The notes: generated by a model from the letters alone, not told the origin. DNA of 64,000 nt from Hevea brasiliensis (GCF_030052815.1 NC_079502.1:372001-436000); one strand, 5' to 3'. Positions 22,925 through 36,891 are shown, counted from the stretch's first letter. A program made the numbers and translations.

Positions 22925-23410
22925 GAATAGGGTTGAATATTCATGTTCGTAGATAAAAAATGTGTCGTGTACCTACATGTATAACACGAAAATGGCTAAC
23001 CCAAACACAGCGCATTTAATTAATCGTGTCAAAATACTCAACCCTAACACGGATATATTTATAACATAGGTTATACGATATGACTCGTACGTATAACCCT
23101 TTAAATAAATGGGTTACTATAAAAATCACATGACACTAACACATTTAATCCATTTGACATATTTAACTTATTTAATAAGGTAAGACACATTAAAAAAAAT
23201 ATCAAAATACATTTTTAAATGTGTGTAATAAAATGATGCTGTTAAGCAATATACATAAGTAGGTCATAAAAAATTTAAATAAATAAAAATAAAAATAAAA
23301 ATTTTAACCTATTTAAATAAATGTGTTATTACACCTTTAATCGAGTTAAATGGATCAATTTGATTAAATCTATATTTTTAATGTGTCATAAACTGATTGA
23401 CTTATTTATG
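22925..23410. repeat. Probable non-autonomous transposon remnant (hAT-like)
   Basis: Contains GTTGAATATTCATGTTCG, ACACGAAAATGGCTAACCC, AATCGTGTCAAAATACTCAACCC and ATGGGTTA words of the kind repeated in plant non-autonomous DNA transposons. The ends and any 8-bp duplication are not clear, so the class is tentative. Confidence 0.35.
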
Positions 23411-24890
23411 ATCCAAACATTAGATATGATGTTAAAATGGCACATTTTTTAAATTCCACGCAGATTTCTGAACTCTTTTATTTTCATCATTCGTTTTGGC
23501 ATAGCTAAAAAGTTAAATTATTTACTGATTAAGATATATATATATTCTTGGTCTCTTTTTACTTGATTTGTTTATTAACTCAATTTTCATATCACAATTT
23601 TGATAGTTTTCAACTTCAGCTTATAAATTAGGGTTTGTAATTTTAAATAGTTTGCTAGAAAAGAATTCCATCATTTAACTGGAATACAAATATTTTATAA
23701 TTTTAAGTGTTCAATTGTTATTATTTTAGTATCAAATTATTTTTTAAATCTTTTTTTTTCTTATTTTCATCTAGAATTATACTTTTATGTGCTTCAACTT
23801 ATAAGTGATGAATTGCTATAAAAAAAAATTAAGTGATTATTTTTTCATAATATATAATAAGTTTATGATGAATAAAACATAATCAATCTATTATAATTAT
23901 ATGAATATTTAAATTTTAATTCTTTTCAATATTAAATCTTGCGTACGCATTACTCTATGGAATACTAATGGTCAGCAAATAATTTAGTAGTTTTCATGCT
24001 TGACGTTAATTCATTTGCTTATGGTTGGTACCAACCATCTTTCCAATCGATCTCCTATGGTCAATTATTACGTTTTCAGAGTTCAGTTCACATGCAACCA
24101 ATACATTAATTTTTTACACCTAAATACCAATGGAAAATTATAACATGTCCAGGGTTCAGTTCACGCACAATTATATATATATTGACTGCATCTAATATAA
24201 ATTTAAATTTATATGAAAATAAATTTAATAATTATTAAATTAAATATTTATATTAAGATATGTGCAAAAATAATTAAAGTGTATAAAATTTTTTTTTTAT
24301 GAAATAGTTATAATTAAAATATTTGACAAGTATAAAATTTTTTTCACAATTAAAGAAAAATGACTTTGCAAATAAATAAAAAATTGAAAAATAAATACAA
24401 TCTATACAAAGATACAATTTTTTTTTAATTTTTTAGAATATTTGTTTTCATAGTCAATATTGAAATTAAAAACTTTATACATACATACTTATAAAATAGT
24501 AAATAATAAAATGATGCATGCATATTATACTATAAGAGTAAAAAAATATATTCTAGAAAAATTAAAATGTTTTAAAAATATTGTTTCACAAAAATTAGTA
24601 AACAATAAATATAGAAACTATAAACAAAGTATTAATGGTTTAACTGTGAAAAGTAATTATGAAGTGTTAAAAAAATATTTTAAAAATTTTACAGTTAAGT
24701 AAGAATATTATAGTATATTTATAATTAAGAATAATAAGGTCATTTAATATATTTATAATTAAAATTATTAACAAAATATAGAAAAATGAAATATAATATT
24801 AATTTATATTTTATTCATAATTATATATACATATATAAGTATATATAATTATATTAAAAGTATATAATACATCTTTAAAAAAAACATAAA
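23411..24890. other. Intergenic, no gene seen
   Basis: Very AT-rich sequence with short homopolymers. The open frame at 24460-24702 has biased Lys/Asn/Tyr composition and no motif, as expected by chance in such DNA. Confidence 0.5.
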
Positions 24891-24894
24891 AAAA

Positions 24895-25086
24895 TATATA
24901 AATTTAATTCTTGGTTCAATTTCGATTCGGTACGATTTTGGTACGGTTCTTGTTTAGTTATTAATGAAGAATCAAAATCAAACTAAAGTATCAAAATAAA
25001 TTCAGTTCAGTATGGTTCTTATTAGTTCGGTATGATTATTCAGTTCGATTCGGCTCGATTCCCTCAAGAACCATGCATAGCCCTAA
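24895..25086. repeat. Fragment of a CGGTTC-rich DNA-transposon repeat
   Basis: Repeated TTCGGTACGATT / GTTCGGTATGATT motifs end in AAGAACCATGCATAGCCCTA, a terminus of the same style as the hAT-type MITE at 13263-13827 (TAGGG plus GCA words). No left terminus or duplication was identified. Confidence 0.4.
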
Positions 25087-25197
25087 ATAGAAGTATGTGC
25101 CTCTAATGATCCCTCCGTCTATTTTTATTTATCACTTCTTAATAATTATTTTATTTAAAATTATTTATCATTTTAAAAGATCAATTATTTTTTTAAT

Positions 25198-25229
<32 letters not shown>

Positions 25230-27933
25230 AGTATAATAATTACTTTTATAATTTTTTAAAATTTTATCTCATTGCTTCTCTTTTAATTAAATGAGCTATG
25301 ATTTAAATAATTTAATTAAAAGTAATAAAATTTTATTTATTCAGTCTTTATAGCCTCCAGCTGTCATCTGTGACTTGTGGTCTCAACTAATTATTAAATA
25401 CTTTTAGTGTATGGTTATTTTCATTCAAATGATGTTGATTCTGTATTTTTAAATTTAAAAAATAATTAATTTTTAAAAATAATAAATATATTATTTTTTA
25501 ATACATCACATACCTTAGATCTCTCCCAATCGGAGGTGAGCTGACAACACGGTTGCATTTATTAAAATTTATTAAATATATTTATTTACTACTGACACGC
25601 TTTACAGCTTGCCCGCTGCAGCGTTTCAATTTCTCACATGATAAAAACATGAGTAATGTTATTCATATTTAATGTGATGATATCACCCTCCTCAGGTCAT
25701 CCATTATTAAATGTGGTAAAATATGTACATCTATTTATCAATTAAATTAATTCTTAATATTAATATATTGATAGCGGTTTGAAACTTATTACTGCACCTT
25801 TTATAGTATTAACTACATATAATTTTTTTTTTAAATTTTATCCATTATTTCTATTATGTAAGTATTTACCTTAATTTATTTATTATATTTTTTAAACTTT
25901 TAAACTTATAAGATAAAAAAAAATAAATTGAGAGACTAACTTTTTATTTTAGTGTTTATAAGCATCATATTTATAAGTTAGTTTGATCAAATATATTACT
26001 ATAGTACTTTTGTTTAATTTTAAAATTCCATAGCGTATCCCATTTAATATTATTTTCAATAATTTTATTAATAAATATATTTATAAGCTATTTTTTAATA
26101 AATATATCAACTACTTATTAGTCATTTATAAGTATTTTAATAAAATATGTAGCTGTTTAAATTTTTTAATGCTTATAACTTATAAGTTAATATTTATAAG
26201 TTAAGCCAAATACCTTCTAAATACTATAATAAATATTTATATAATTTTTTAAGTGAGATAAAAGATAATTTAGTCAATTTATCGATATACTTTTGTAAAA
26301 ATAAAATTATTTAATTAATTTTTTAATTACAATGCAAAATATGACATATAAAAATAGAAAAAAAGAGTTGTATTTTTAACGGAAGATATCTCTTGTTATT
26401 GTTCTTGTAATTTAATCGGCTCGGTTAATAAGATATTTGATGATAATATATCCATTGACTGGAAATCCTAATTATAAGCCGAATACTGTAATCAAACAAA
26501 TTAAAGAGCATTCAATTTTGATGCTTAATTATGAAGGAGTTAAAAATTAAAGAAACTATATTTAAAAATTTATAATAAACAAATAAAATTGAATAATTTA
26601 ATAAGATAAATAATTCAATCGTTATTTAGATAAATTAATACTATATTTAAACTTGAAATGTAATTATAGTAAGATTTATTTAGTTTAATAGCTTGTTAAA
26701 ATAGGAAACTAATGTTGAAATTAAAACTTTTAACTAATTATAGTGATCATGGTGCTAAATATGCTAAAATTACTCTTATTGTATATGTGTGTGTGTATAA
26801 CAAATACATTATGACAATTAATAATGGTGATTGCCTTTGAGCTTTTTAGAGAGGTTGAAATAAGCCCATTTGAACTTTTTTTTTCAAATTAATCTTTAAA
26901 CTTTTAATTAAGTTTAAATTAATCCTGATTTTGGTAAAATATTATGGTTAATAATAAAATATTGTTTTCTCTAATTTTAAATTTTAAAACTTATTTATTA
27001 TTTCTAATTAAATTAACAATTGAAAAAATAAACTTAGCTCTAAACATTTAATTGAAAAATAATCAAGAATATTCATTTCAAATCGAACACGAAGAACCGG
27101 AAATCATCACCAATGACCGTGCTACAATTCTTACTCAGAAATTACCAAGAAAATTCATGATATTATGAATCCAGACATATGAAGGACAAAACAAACACAA
27201 ATTCACGAAAGACAAAACTCAATGCTCGTTTTTGTGGCACTTATTGTGCTCTTTAGCAACAATAAGAAATGGATTGGTTTAGGATATGAGTTAAATGGAA
27301 ATTTTTTATCTGCACCAAGATCTTAATAGAAAATTATTTAAATGTATTTTTAAGTGAGATCTACCATTATTTTAATTAAAATGATAATTATTGATTGGTT
27401 AGATGTATACACTTTGGTGTAGGTAAAAATTATTTTGAGTTAATATTTAATTATTAAAATTAAAAAAAAATATTTTATTTTTTGGCCAAGAATTGGATTT
27501 ATTTAACATTTTGTGGACTAATTTGGCTATAAAGTTAAAAATTAATTTATTTGGACATCAAGAAAAAGTATATGGCATATTTGGACTTGTTCCAAAATCA
27601 AAATGACACTGAAAATTGAGAATTCAAAAGTTAACATGGTGATCAGCATGAATCAATTCAAATTTAATCATTTGAGTTGATTCAATCCATTAAATTTGCT
27701 CGCTTAAATAATAATTTAGCTTGAAAGATTACTTGACTCGTAAATTAACTCAAAACTTTTATATGTAATAATTCAATGAGTAGAATAAAATAAATGAAAA
27801 ATGATATATAACTTAAGATGATCTGAAAATTCATTAAATTTGATCCGTCTATCACAGCTAATTATACATAGGATAGTTGCTTCAATAATTCTTACTTATG
27901 AGGCACATTATTATTGATGTGGATTTTTTTTTT
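25087..27933. other. Gene-poor intergenic stretch
   Basis: AT-rich with an ATT trinucleotide run (about 25203-25230). The repeat at 25900-26220 matches 17840-18135. Nothing else recognisable was found; small open frames lack motifs. Confidence 0.5.
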
Positions 27934-28042
27934 AACTAGACTCGATTCACTATGATCCAAGATATAAGATATATGGTGAAATCTACAAATTAAATACATG
28001 AGTCTTAAATATTTGTGTCTTAAATTTATGATAGATCCGGTT
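27934..28042. repeat. Short fold-back repeat upstream of SEO copy 2
   Basis: Approximate inverted arms (AACTAGACTCGATTCACTAT... and ...AATTTATGATAGATCCGGTT) flank a centre with ATGAGTCTTAAATATTTGTG. The same type of fold-back is at 16921-17024 and, split by a TRIM, near 890-960 and 1341-1366. A small MITE family is the likely identity. It lies just upstream of the predicted SEO promoter. Confidence 0.45.
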
Positions 28043-28066
28043 TGGGCAAAAATTTTTCTCTTGATG

Positions 28067-28078
28067 CCTATTTAAAGG
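28067..28078 (+). promoter_or_regulatory. Predicted TATA box of SEO copy 2
   Basis: CCTATTTAAAGG lies about 150 bp upstream of the ATG, leaving a plausible 5' UTR of about 120 bases with CT-rich words (CTTCCGTCTCCGACTCTCTCC). Prediction by position only. Confidence 0.4.
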
Positions 28079-28221
28079 GTGTGGAGGAACTCATTTTGCA
28101 AGGAGCTAGCTAATTTGAAGACTCCCAAAGTCCCAGACTTGGTCTTCCGTCTCCGACTCTCTCCGTAAATTTTCCATATAATAACCCTCCTTCCACATAT
28201 CCACACCCTAATCTTGCAAAC

Positions 28222-30972
28222 ATGTCTTGGTTATCCAACGTTTCCTCGCTGAAGCAGCAAGTGACTGCTCAAGTGACTCAAGGTCTCCTCTCGGCTACGA
28301 AACTATTGGAGTCCGATGATGATGCAATATTTAAGAAAGTTCAAGAAACCCATAAACCTCAGGGTCGCCAAGTTGATAACCTTGACGGTTTATTCAGTAT
28401 CATTGGCAAAATCTTGCTTCATGACAATCCCAAAAGCGATCATGATGTTCCAAATGTATGTTCAAATTTCTCTTCTCCATTCTTATTAGTTAAAAATTAT
28501 GAAATACTGACATGAAAGTAATTATTCTTTTGCAGGAAAAATCAGTAGTGCATGAAGTACCGGCTTCCCTCATAAACAAAATCTGCTGCAAGGTTTTCTT
28601 GATAACCGATGATGATATATGATTGCATTAAATTCTTCCTTCATTCATATAATTACATTAAAGTTTAGTTACTGATTTTGGAGTCACTGACGAATCTTTG
28701 AACATGTTTGTAATCTACAGCTAGCATGCAATTGCACGGATAGAGATGCGGAAGAAACAACTATGACGATTCTCGAAAAAGAACTTCAAAACTATCTGTG
28801 GGATGAAAAGCTGGTTATTGTGGCAGCTGCTTTTGCAGTGAATTATGGTGAATTTTATCTGCTTACTCAGCTTGACACTCCAGATCCAGTTGCCAAGAAT
28901 ATGGCTTTCCTTAAGCAGCTGCAATTCATCAAGGAAATTGGCAGTGCATCCCAAAATCTCTCTGGAGCAATTAATGAGCTTATCCACGCCATAATGACTG
29001 TAATAAAATGTGTTCTCCAGTTCAGTGTTCTAGATCCTAAGTATTTTGAAGCTGAAGAACAACCATCTGCCCCGACTGAAATAGCCAGAGCTACCTACTG
29101 GACGATTTATAGTGTTGTGACCTGCGGCTCTTATATTGCTAAACTTGTTGGGTTGAGAAATCAGTAAGTCTTGGAATGCTTCCTTAATCCATTTTTTTAT
29201 TTCCAAGTAAATAAAACAGTAACCAATTTACTGTATTTCAGGAACACCATGGCAGAAATGACATCGCAACTGAAAACGCTGGCTTCTAAAGTTAGTAGCA
29301 TGCAGAAAGTCCTGCAAGTTAAATTTTCTCATCGCAAACATGAAATTGGTAATTAAGCCCTTTATTGGCCATTCTAACTTGACCTTAACAACCCCTTCTC
29401 GGAATTACTGAATAAAGATCACCATTGGGATATTGCAGAAACTTACAAGTGGCTCATCAATCGTTTCAACACATACCAAGACCATACCATCCTCAGCGAC
29501 TTATTTGACGTCGAGGGTGGGAAGACAGCCCTTGTGGTAGGCCATGACAACAAGAAAGAGGTTCGCAATTTACCCAATTTCAACTCTGACACTTCCCAGC
29601 ATCCCACTTGTTAAGTATTACAAGTTTTAGTTTTAAAATTCTTTTCGAAACAAATGCAGGTCGATATTAATTCGCTAAAGGGCTCCAACGTGTGGCTGCT
29701 CATATCTGGTCCTGATGCCTGTCATGCAGAAATGAAGACTCTTACTAAATTGTACCTAAAACTGCAAACCAAGGAGCAGAATAGGTATCATATAGTGTGG
29801 CTTCCAATTGTGGACGAGTTCAATGAACGCGAGTTTTCGTCATTGCAATCCCTGATGCCTTGGTACACAGTGCGAAATCCTAAAATCATAAAACCAGTGG
29901 CCATTAGGTACATCAGGGAGGTATGGAAATTCACAAATGAGACAATTCTGGTGCCACTGCTTCCAAAAGGACATTCAAAATCCCTTACCCCTCGTACTCT
30001 TGACCCGCTGTGGATATCAGGAGATTTGCTCAGCCTATTCTCTGTTCACGATCAAAAGAAATCACTGTGGCATCAGAATCTGCAGATAACCCTGGATCTA
30101 CTTCTCGGAGGAATTTATCCAGAAGATTCGGTAATTTTACATTCCTATAATTTATATTAATAGTTTTTTTTTATAAGATAATAAATTTTATTTTTTAATT
30201 AGACTTCAATTGGAGTTTGAACTCTCAAAACTTTTTTTTTTTTATCAAAACTGAGTCAAGATATCATTGATCAAATTTAATTTAGCTTTTAAGTATTTTT
30301 AGTAGACTAATTAAAATATGAGTGTGTATATATCAGTCGAAACCAGCTTCAATCTTATGCCTTTACGGAGGAGAAGACATCAAGTGGATCGAGGACTTCA
30401 CCACTATGATAAATCGGGTTAAGAATTCCACAAAGATAAGCATAGATTTGGTTTATGTGAGCAAGAGCAATGCCATCGATCATTACAACAATGCCATTTT
30501 CGATTTCATCACGGCAAAGAAGGTTGGTGGATACTGGAAAGCTGATGAAACACACAGTTGGCACTTTTGGACCCGATTGGAAAGCATCTTTTCTTGGGGG
30601 ATAAGAGATGGCAAGAATGCTAAAATAAACGATACCATGAGAGATGTCATGTCTTTGCTAAGCTTCAATGGCAGCTACAAGGGATGGGCTGTGTTTGGTC
30701 AATTAGGATCATCTCATAAAGTGGTGAAAGCCACAGGAGAAGTCGTTCTGGATGTGTTAAGGATAAATAACTGGTGGAAAGCTGGCACGAACGTTGATTC
30801 TTTTATGCTAGCACTCAACCAACAGATCGAACAACATCTTAAGGTCCAAAAACACCATTGTTATCACATTGTTCTCCCCACCACTGTTCCAAGGGTCCCA
30901 GATGAGATGATGATATGCGCAATTTGTGATCGTAAAATGGGCAAGTACCTGATGTACCGTTGCTGCGAGTAG
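28222..30972 (+). CDS. Sieve element occlusion (SEO) protein, copy 2, intact
   Basis: Seven exons splice into one frame of 689 codons plus stop: 28222-28455, 28536-28592, 28721-29163, 29242-29348, 29439-29560, 29660-30130, 30337-30972. All introns are GT-AG. SEO proteins are phloem (P-) proteins that assemble into filaments in sieve elements and help plug sieve plates after wounding. Visible family features are the N-terminal SDDDAIFKKVQETHKPQGR segment and the SEO N-terminal domain with AAAFAVNYGEFYLLTQL. The middle is thioredoxin-like, with NVWLLISG and YHIVWLPIVD. Then come ILCLYGGEDIKWIEDFT and a Cys-rich end (MMICAICDRKMGKYLMYRCC). No signal peptide or membrane segment is seen. Length and the 7-exon plan fit the family. 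A damaged copy is at 1690-4077. Which SEO subgroup it belongs to was not determined. Confidence 0.93.
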
Positions 30973-32392
30973 TGACCAAGCTTGGCTTGTTATGGTGGAG
31001 ATGATCACCGGCCATCTGGTGTTTCGTTGAAAGAATAAATAAATAATTAATGCGAGAATTTTCTTGCATTGCAATTTAGGATATTCTGTGTTTTAGTGGT
31101 TAATGTCTAGACTGGACGATTAACCAGTCTCCACATAAGTATGTGCTTGTGTGTATGTTAAGTCTAGCTCTATACGAGCTAAGTATGTGCTTGTGTATGT
31201 TGTGCAAAAAACCTTGAATGCTTTCAGTGCAAACACCTCCCCAGTTTGGTGTGCTTTCAAGGAACTGTTATAATAAAACTTGAAGGCTGTATTAAGCCTC
31301 TAACAATATATGTGTCTCTTTGTTCTACGTAATTGCTAATTAAGGGGGTAAGGACTCAATATTTTATTTACTTTTCTTCTTCTGAAATTCAGTTGCTCAT
31401 TTCATCCACAAAGAACTATTGTAATGGAATTTAAAGTTGCATCTGACTTCAAGAATTTGCAGCTTTTGAAATTGCATATTTCAAATGAAATAAAGAATTT
31501 CAGAGGATATTATATGTTTTAGCTATATCCAGTAATTAAACCAAACAGACCTTTGAAAAAAAGAGAGAGAAAAAAATAAATAAAACTTGATATCCTTGGT
31601 TCCTCCAGAGGAGAATTGAGGAAAAAAATGCATTTTTTCAATTCATTGCATCTTACCCAAAAGATTTCCCCTCCAATTTGGAGGAGAATGGAGGGAAATT
31701 GGAAATTATCTCATTAGCCTTCTACATCTCCCCCATCATTTCTGCTCTTCTCTCAGCTGTTCATGGTCACTTTTGTGAACTTTTAGCTTTTAGATGATGT
31801 TCATCTATGTGGTTGGATTGTTTTCAGAGAAGGGAAAGATGCAGGAGCTTCCCAATTTGCAAGCTGCATTGATCCTTGGTTAGTAAATAGACTCACTTGT
31901 CTTACTGCCGGTCACAGTTTATGATCCAACAGAGACTGAAAGTTGTCTAACTTATATTCAGCAAATTGTATCTAATTATATCACACAACAAATTGTTAAT
32001 TAAAAATAAATTTGATTCAAGCAATTTGCATAATTGTATGCTATAAAGTGATCAATTAATCAATAATTAACTATATCTTTAGAATATTGGCCAATGAATG
32101 TATAATGATATTGACAAAAATAATATTAAACCTCAAAGGCAAAATTATTATTTTGTTTTTGAAAGAAAGAAAAACAATCATTATACTTATATTTGAGTAA
32201 TTAACTTAGATATAAGAAGATAAATGAGGGTATAATAAGTATTCTCCCTCCTTTTATATAGGGTAGAAATTATATTCCTCTTATATTCTAATAATTTATT
32301 TAAACATCATATATAAAAGAAATTTGATTTTTTTTTCTTTTATTTTTTCTATTCAATTTCTTTTCGTTTCCTTCACAATTAAGAATCATATC
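30973..32392. other. 3' flank of SEO copy 2, no gene
   Basis: Matches 4078-5507 nearly base for base, with small indels (for example a 14-base difference around 31700). AATAAAT at 31034-31040, 62 bases after the stop, is a likely polyadenylation signal. No coding sequence is supported. Confidence 0.75.
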
Positions 32393-32604
32393 TGTTGGCA
32401 CTGGGTGGGGATAACCCAGTGGGCCAGCATCCTGCCCAGATCTCTTCAGTTCATGGTGCTTGGGCTACTACTCTATAAAGAGTTGGAGTTGCGCCTCTAC
32501 TAACAGCTTAAGCTTTTGGCACAGTGATAAGCGCTTGATCTTAAAATTGGCATCAAAGCTTGTCTCCCTTGCTTGAGGTTTGAACACCTTAAAGAGATCC
32601 TATA

Positions 32605-34082
32605 ATGGCTGGCACATTTAACACAGCTAGTATCCTTGCACCTTTAGTTGAAGGACACTCTATCACTAGACCACCTTTGTTTAATAGTTCTAATTATTCT
32701 TTTTGAAAAGTTAGGATGAGAAACTCTATACAATCTGTTGATATTGAAGCATGGCAAAGAATTGTTAAAGGTCCTAAAATTCCATTAGAATTACATGCTG
32801 ATGGTTATAGAGAAAAACTTGAAGAGGAATATAATGAACTTGATTGGAAGAAATTTTCTTCAAATGCTAAAGCTTTAAATATTCTTCATAGTGCACTTGA
32901 TGCAACTGAATATAACTGTATTTCAAGTTGCACATCTCCAAAAGAAGTGTGGGATAAACTTAAAGTCACTTATCCCTCATAAAGGAATTAAAAGCCAATA
33001 GACTTGTTTGAGAGTACGAGCTATTTGAGATGAAACCTGGAGAAACCATTTTAGGAATGAGCACAAGATTTACTGATTTGGATAATGTCCTCAAACCACT
33101 TGAAAAGAAATTCACTAAAGAAGAATTAGTTAAGAAAGTCTTGAGGTCACTACCTAAATCATGGGAAACAAAAGTAATAGTGATCTTTGACACCAAAGTC
33201 TTCTCCAAATTCACTTATGATGAGCTGATTTGTTCTCTTATTGCTCATGAAATGCTTTATGACAAGAATAAGAGTAATGTAGATGATGAAAAGAAAAAGA
33301 AAGGATGTTATTTTTTATGGCTTGAAATTTTTGGATATGTTTTTCATGGGTCCGAATTGAGATATGACCTGAAAGTTTCATGTTTTTGCGACCCGATTCG
33401 GGAAAAAAGCGAGATCTATGGTGGTAGCAGAGGGCATGGGCTGATAGGCCCAGGCCCGAAGCCCACCATTAATCTCGTTGGGGGTGCGGGGGCAATGCCC
33501 CCGCTGTATGGACCAGTGTAAATATTGTAATATTCTACCCTTTACGGTAGAGTTGTGAGATATTCGGGAAACACACTAGGGTTAGAGTTTGAGAGTTCTA
33601 ATTGATTGTGTCTTGCTCTTTTCATCATAGTGAAACTTTTTCTCTTGTCTTGCCTGTGGACATAGACCTTGCAGTTGAACCACGTTAAATCCTATGTTAT
33701 TCTTCTTCTCTTTTCAATACTATGTGATTATGCGATTTGTGTGTGTGCTTTAGATTTGCGTGCTTATTATAACAAAGGAATTGCCTTGAAATCAAACAAA
33801 GAGGATGAGATAAGGAAAACTATAGCTTTTAAGGCTGCCTCAAGTGATAACTCCAATAGTTTAAGTGATGAAGATGATATTGCTATGATTGCAAGAAGAT
33901 TCAAGAAAGCATTCAAAAAGGGAGGTTCAAAATATAAGAAATTTCTAGAGAAGTATTCTCCCAAAGGTGAAACAAGCAAGGATCAAAGTGAGATCAAATG
34001 CTTCGAATGCAACAAACCTGGCCACAACAAACCAAATTGTCCTAAACTAAAAAAGAAGAATTCAAAGGACAAGAGCAAGTGA
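32605..34082 (+). pseudogene. Copia-1 gag, copy 2, broken
   Basis: Same ATG and motifs as copy 1 gag. The stop of copy 1 is absent here, but a different TGA occurs early (about 32704), where copy 1 reads a Cys/Arg-type codon. A short deletion near 32975 shifts frame, and the 469-bp solo LTR interrupts at 33306-33774. The first zinc knuckle reads CFECNKPGHNKPNC (34001-34042). Independent damage in the two copies means both decayed after or around the duplication. Confidence 0.8.
33306..33774 (+). mobile_element. Solo LTR (Copia type) inside copia-1 gag, copy 2
   Basis: Counterpart of 6430-6895 with the same AAGGA duplication (33301-33305 and 33775-33779) and the same termini. Its presence in both copies shows it was in place before the duplication. 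Confidence 0.88.
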
Positions 34083-34273
34083 GCATTAGTTGCTGGCTGG
34101 AAGGATAGCGATGACTCTTTAAGTGATAACTTAATTGATAAGGAGGTTGCACACATTTGTCTCATGGCTCTATAAGAGAATAAACTAGAAAGTTCTCACC
34201 AAAGAGAAAGCAACAATGAGATAAATAATTCTAAATCTCTTAGTATTGAAGAATATGAAGATGCACTACTAAT

Positions 34274-35256
34274 GTGTTTGAAGAATGCAAAGTTTATAAA
34301 AAAATATGTTCTTCTTTAAACAAAGAAATTGCTTCTTTAATATCAGAAAATATTTTTATGAGTATTGCTATACAAGAAAACAAGTGTTATAAAAATCAAA
34401 TACTTTTGTTTGATGAGTTGAAAAAGGAGATAAAAGATTCAAAAACTACTTATGAAAAACTCATTGAGAAAAACAAGGTTTTTAAAGCCAAGGTGGAATC
34501 TTTGATAAATGATTTAGCTAAATTCACCAATGGCACAAAAATTCTTAATACTTTACTTGGTTCTCAAAGATTATCAAATTAAAAATATGGTCTTAATTAT
34601 GATGGATTCATGCATTATGGCAAATACAAAAATTTCTTTGTGAAAGCTTCATCTTCTTCGTTACCAAATATTATTTGCTTCTATTATAATCAAAATGGTC
34701 ATATGGTTAGTCATTGTCCCATAAGGAAAGGTTCCTTAAAGGTGAAAAAGATATGGGTACCTAAAGGAACAGTTTCTAATGTCTCTAAGGACCCAAATTT
34801 GCTTGGGTACCTAAGAAATAGTCAACTAATTTCAGGTATGCCTTCAAAGTAGGTAAGAATATCAACAGTGGTATGTTGATAGTGCTTACTTAAGGCACAC
34901 GGCTGGAGACAAAGAAAAATTCTCAAACCTTACCATGGAAAGTGGTAGACATGTGAGATTTGATAACAAAGGCAAAGCGTACATCATTGGAAGTGGCTCC
35001 ATTAGGAAGAATCCAAGCATAAAGGATGTTGCACTAGTTGAAGGTTTGAAATTCAATCTTCTTAGTGTAAGTCAACTATGTGATAAAGGTTACGAAGTTA
35101 TTTTTAATTCTTCACATTATGAGATTAGGAGTTTAGATGATGATTATACATTATTCATTGCACCTAGAAGTGAAAATGTATATTTGCTTGGTTTGAATGA
35201 TATTCAAAATGGAAATGAAAAGTGTCTTGTGTCTTTTAAAGAAGACAGTTGGTTGT
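34274..35256 (+). pseudogene. Copia-1 coiled coil, second knuckle and protease region, copy 2
   Basis: The coiled-coil stretch (34274-34582) is followed by the second knuckle, where one cysteine is changed to tyrosine (CFYYNQNGHMVSHC). The aspartic protease site follows at about 34869: it reads VDSAYLRHTAG where functional copia elements have a DSG-type triad, so the conserved glycine is lost. The GAG-pre-integrase lead (LKFNLLSVSQLCDKGYEV) then runs to the Athila-1 insertion at 35257. It continues at 49875. Not functional. Confidence 0.78.
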
Positions 35257-36874
35257 TGATGCGTCCCTACCGCAAGTGCACGGGTCGTACAAGTAGTATA
35301 GAAAAATATCGATCCCACGAGGAGTTGTGTTAATGATTGAATTTTCGATATAAAAGTTGACTAAATCGAAGTATCTATGAAATTAAAGAAGTGAATTGAT
35401 GAGTAATGGAGCGTAAAATCTATATGTGCAAAATCAATATTCTATTTAACAATGTATTGCGTTAAACTAAAATTGCATCAAATTGAAATAAGCGAGTTCA
35501 AATATGGCAATATTGAAAATGGCAAGCAATTAAATTCAATTGAAAATTAATAATGGTAAAAAGGTGATTCCGGAGTTCGGGATTTCATATTCGAGCTATT
35601 TTGGGATTTTAAATTGGTTATCCAATCTTATGAAACTAATGGGTTTTAAGGAGATTAATTCTTAAATCCTTTGAATTCCCTTTCGAGTGAGACAAAGAGT
35701 GCCTTAATCAAACTAATCCTACTTTCGTGGAGTTAGAATTAATTAAGACCCATTAAGTTCTTTAATTAATCTGTGAATCCTCTTAATCCTTAGCCTATTT
35801 CTAGGTCTAAGTTAATTAAGTCCAATTTCTTGATTATCTATCACAAGGCCTTCTCCTTTCGGTGCTTCAACCATGGATTAAGAACATCACTTAATGGGAT
35901 CCTACACTAAGCATGTCATTAAGCATACAAGAAATGAATAAAACTCATTAAGACCACAAAATATGGATTACCCAATCAAGATCTACAAAATATCTCAAAT
36001 ATTACAACCCTTACTCCAGAATCAAAAGTAAACTACTCACTATCCATAATGCTTACAAGATATGATGAGTTCAAATGGAAATAAAGCTTTAATCTAAGCT
36101 AAGAAGTAAGAAATTAAACACTAGAAATGTAGAAAAATATAAGGGAAGAAAGAAATCTGCAAATCTTGGTTGAAAATGGTGTGGAAGGTGAAGGTGACTC
36201 TTCAAATTCTGCTCAGCCCCTCTCCTTTTCTTCTTTGCTCCTTTTTGCTCCTTTCCTTAAATGGGAAAATGAGACTATATATAGCATTTTTCTGACATGG
36301 AGCCCTAAAATAGTATGTTCTAGGAGGAATACATTAAGGGAATCTTCTGCCAGCTCATTAATGAGCTCTTTATGGATCAGATAAGTGGATGCATAAGTTA
36401 TGCAGTCCCTTATGCGCTTTCCTGATTCAGGCCACTTATGCAAAACTGCATGACTTGGTGCATAGGTTATGCACAATTCCGTGAAGGTGCATAAGGGAGG
36501 TGGGAATGTGCATAAGCTATGCTGTCTCCTTATGCACACTTCGGCTGGTTCTGGAACAGTGATCTTTCTCCTTATGCAAATCTGCATAGCTTATGCGGCA
36601 AGTTATGCACAATTTGGTCAATGCATATTTCAGCTTGAAAACTTGTTTTTGACATCTTTGGCTGTAGAAGACACTCCTCAATGGTAAAAATTCTCTTCAG
36701 TCCTTCAAAAACACCATTTTTCCTACAAAACAAAGTAAAAGTTACAAATTAATCCAAAATCAACAATTATGAAAAACTAACTAATTTACTAATGAAATTA
36801 GCTAAAGATAACTAATAATAGAATAAGATGGCTATAAAATTAGACCTAAATGACTATGCAAAATGTATGCATCA
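35257..36874 (-). repeat. Athila-1 3' LTR (left on the plus strand)
   Basis: Direct repeat of 48252-49874. It contains a TATA-like CTATATATAG (about 36270) and a cluster of TGCATAAG/TTATGCA words (36380-36610). A 15-18 base difference near 36375-36430 and scattered substitutions separate it from the other LTR. A related LTR begins Athila-2 at 58769. Confidence 0.95.
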
Positions 36875-36891
36875 AATACCCCCAAACTCAA
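36875..36891 (-). other. Athila-1 polypurine tract
   Basis: On the minus strand GAGTTTGGGGGTATT abuts the 3' LTR. This is the expected place for the plus-strand primer. The same sequence with one change follows the Athila-2 LTR at 60392. Confidence 0.7.

Noticed and set aside
28268..28300. Single-exon SEO protein ending at 28515
   Set aside because: The frame runs past a good GT donor at 28456 into intron; the spliced 7-exon model reads through to the conserved Cys-rich end.
36213..36587. Open frames of 120-126 codons inside the Athila LTRs (also 49207-49587)
   Set aside because: They come from the repeated TGCATAAG words and lie within LTRs; they are not kept as a frame in Athila-2.
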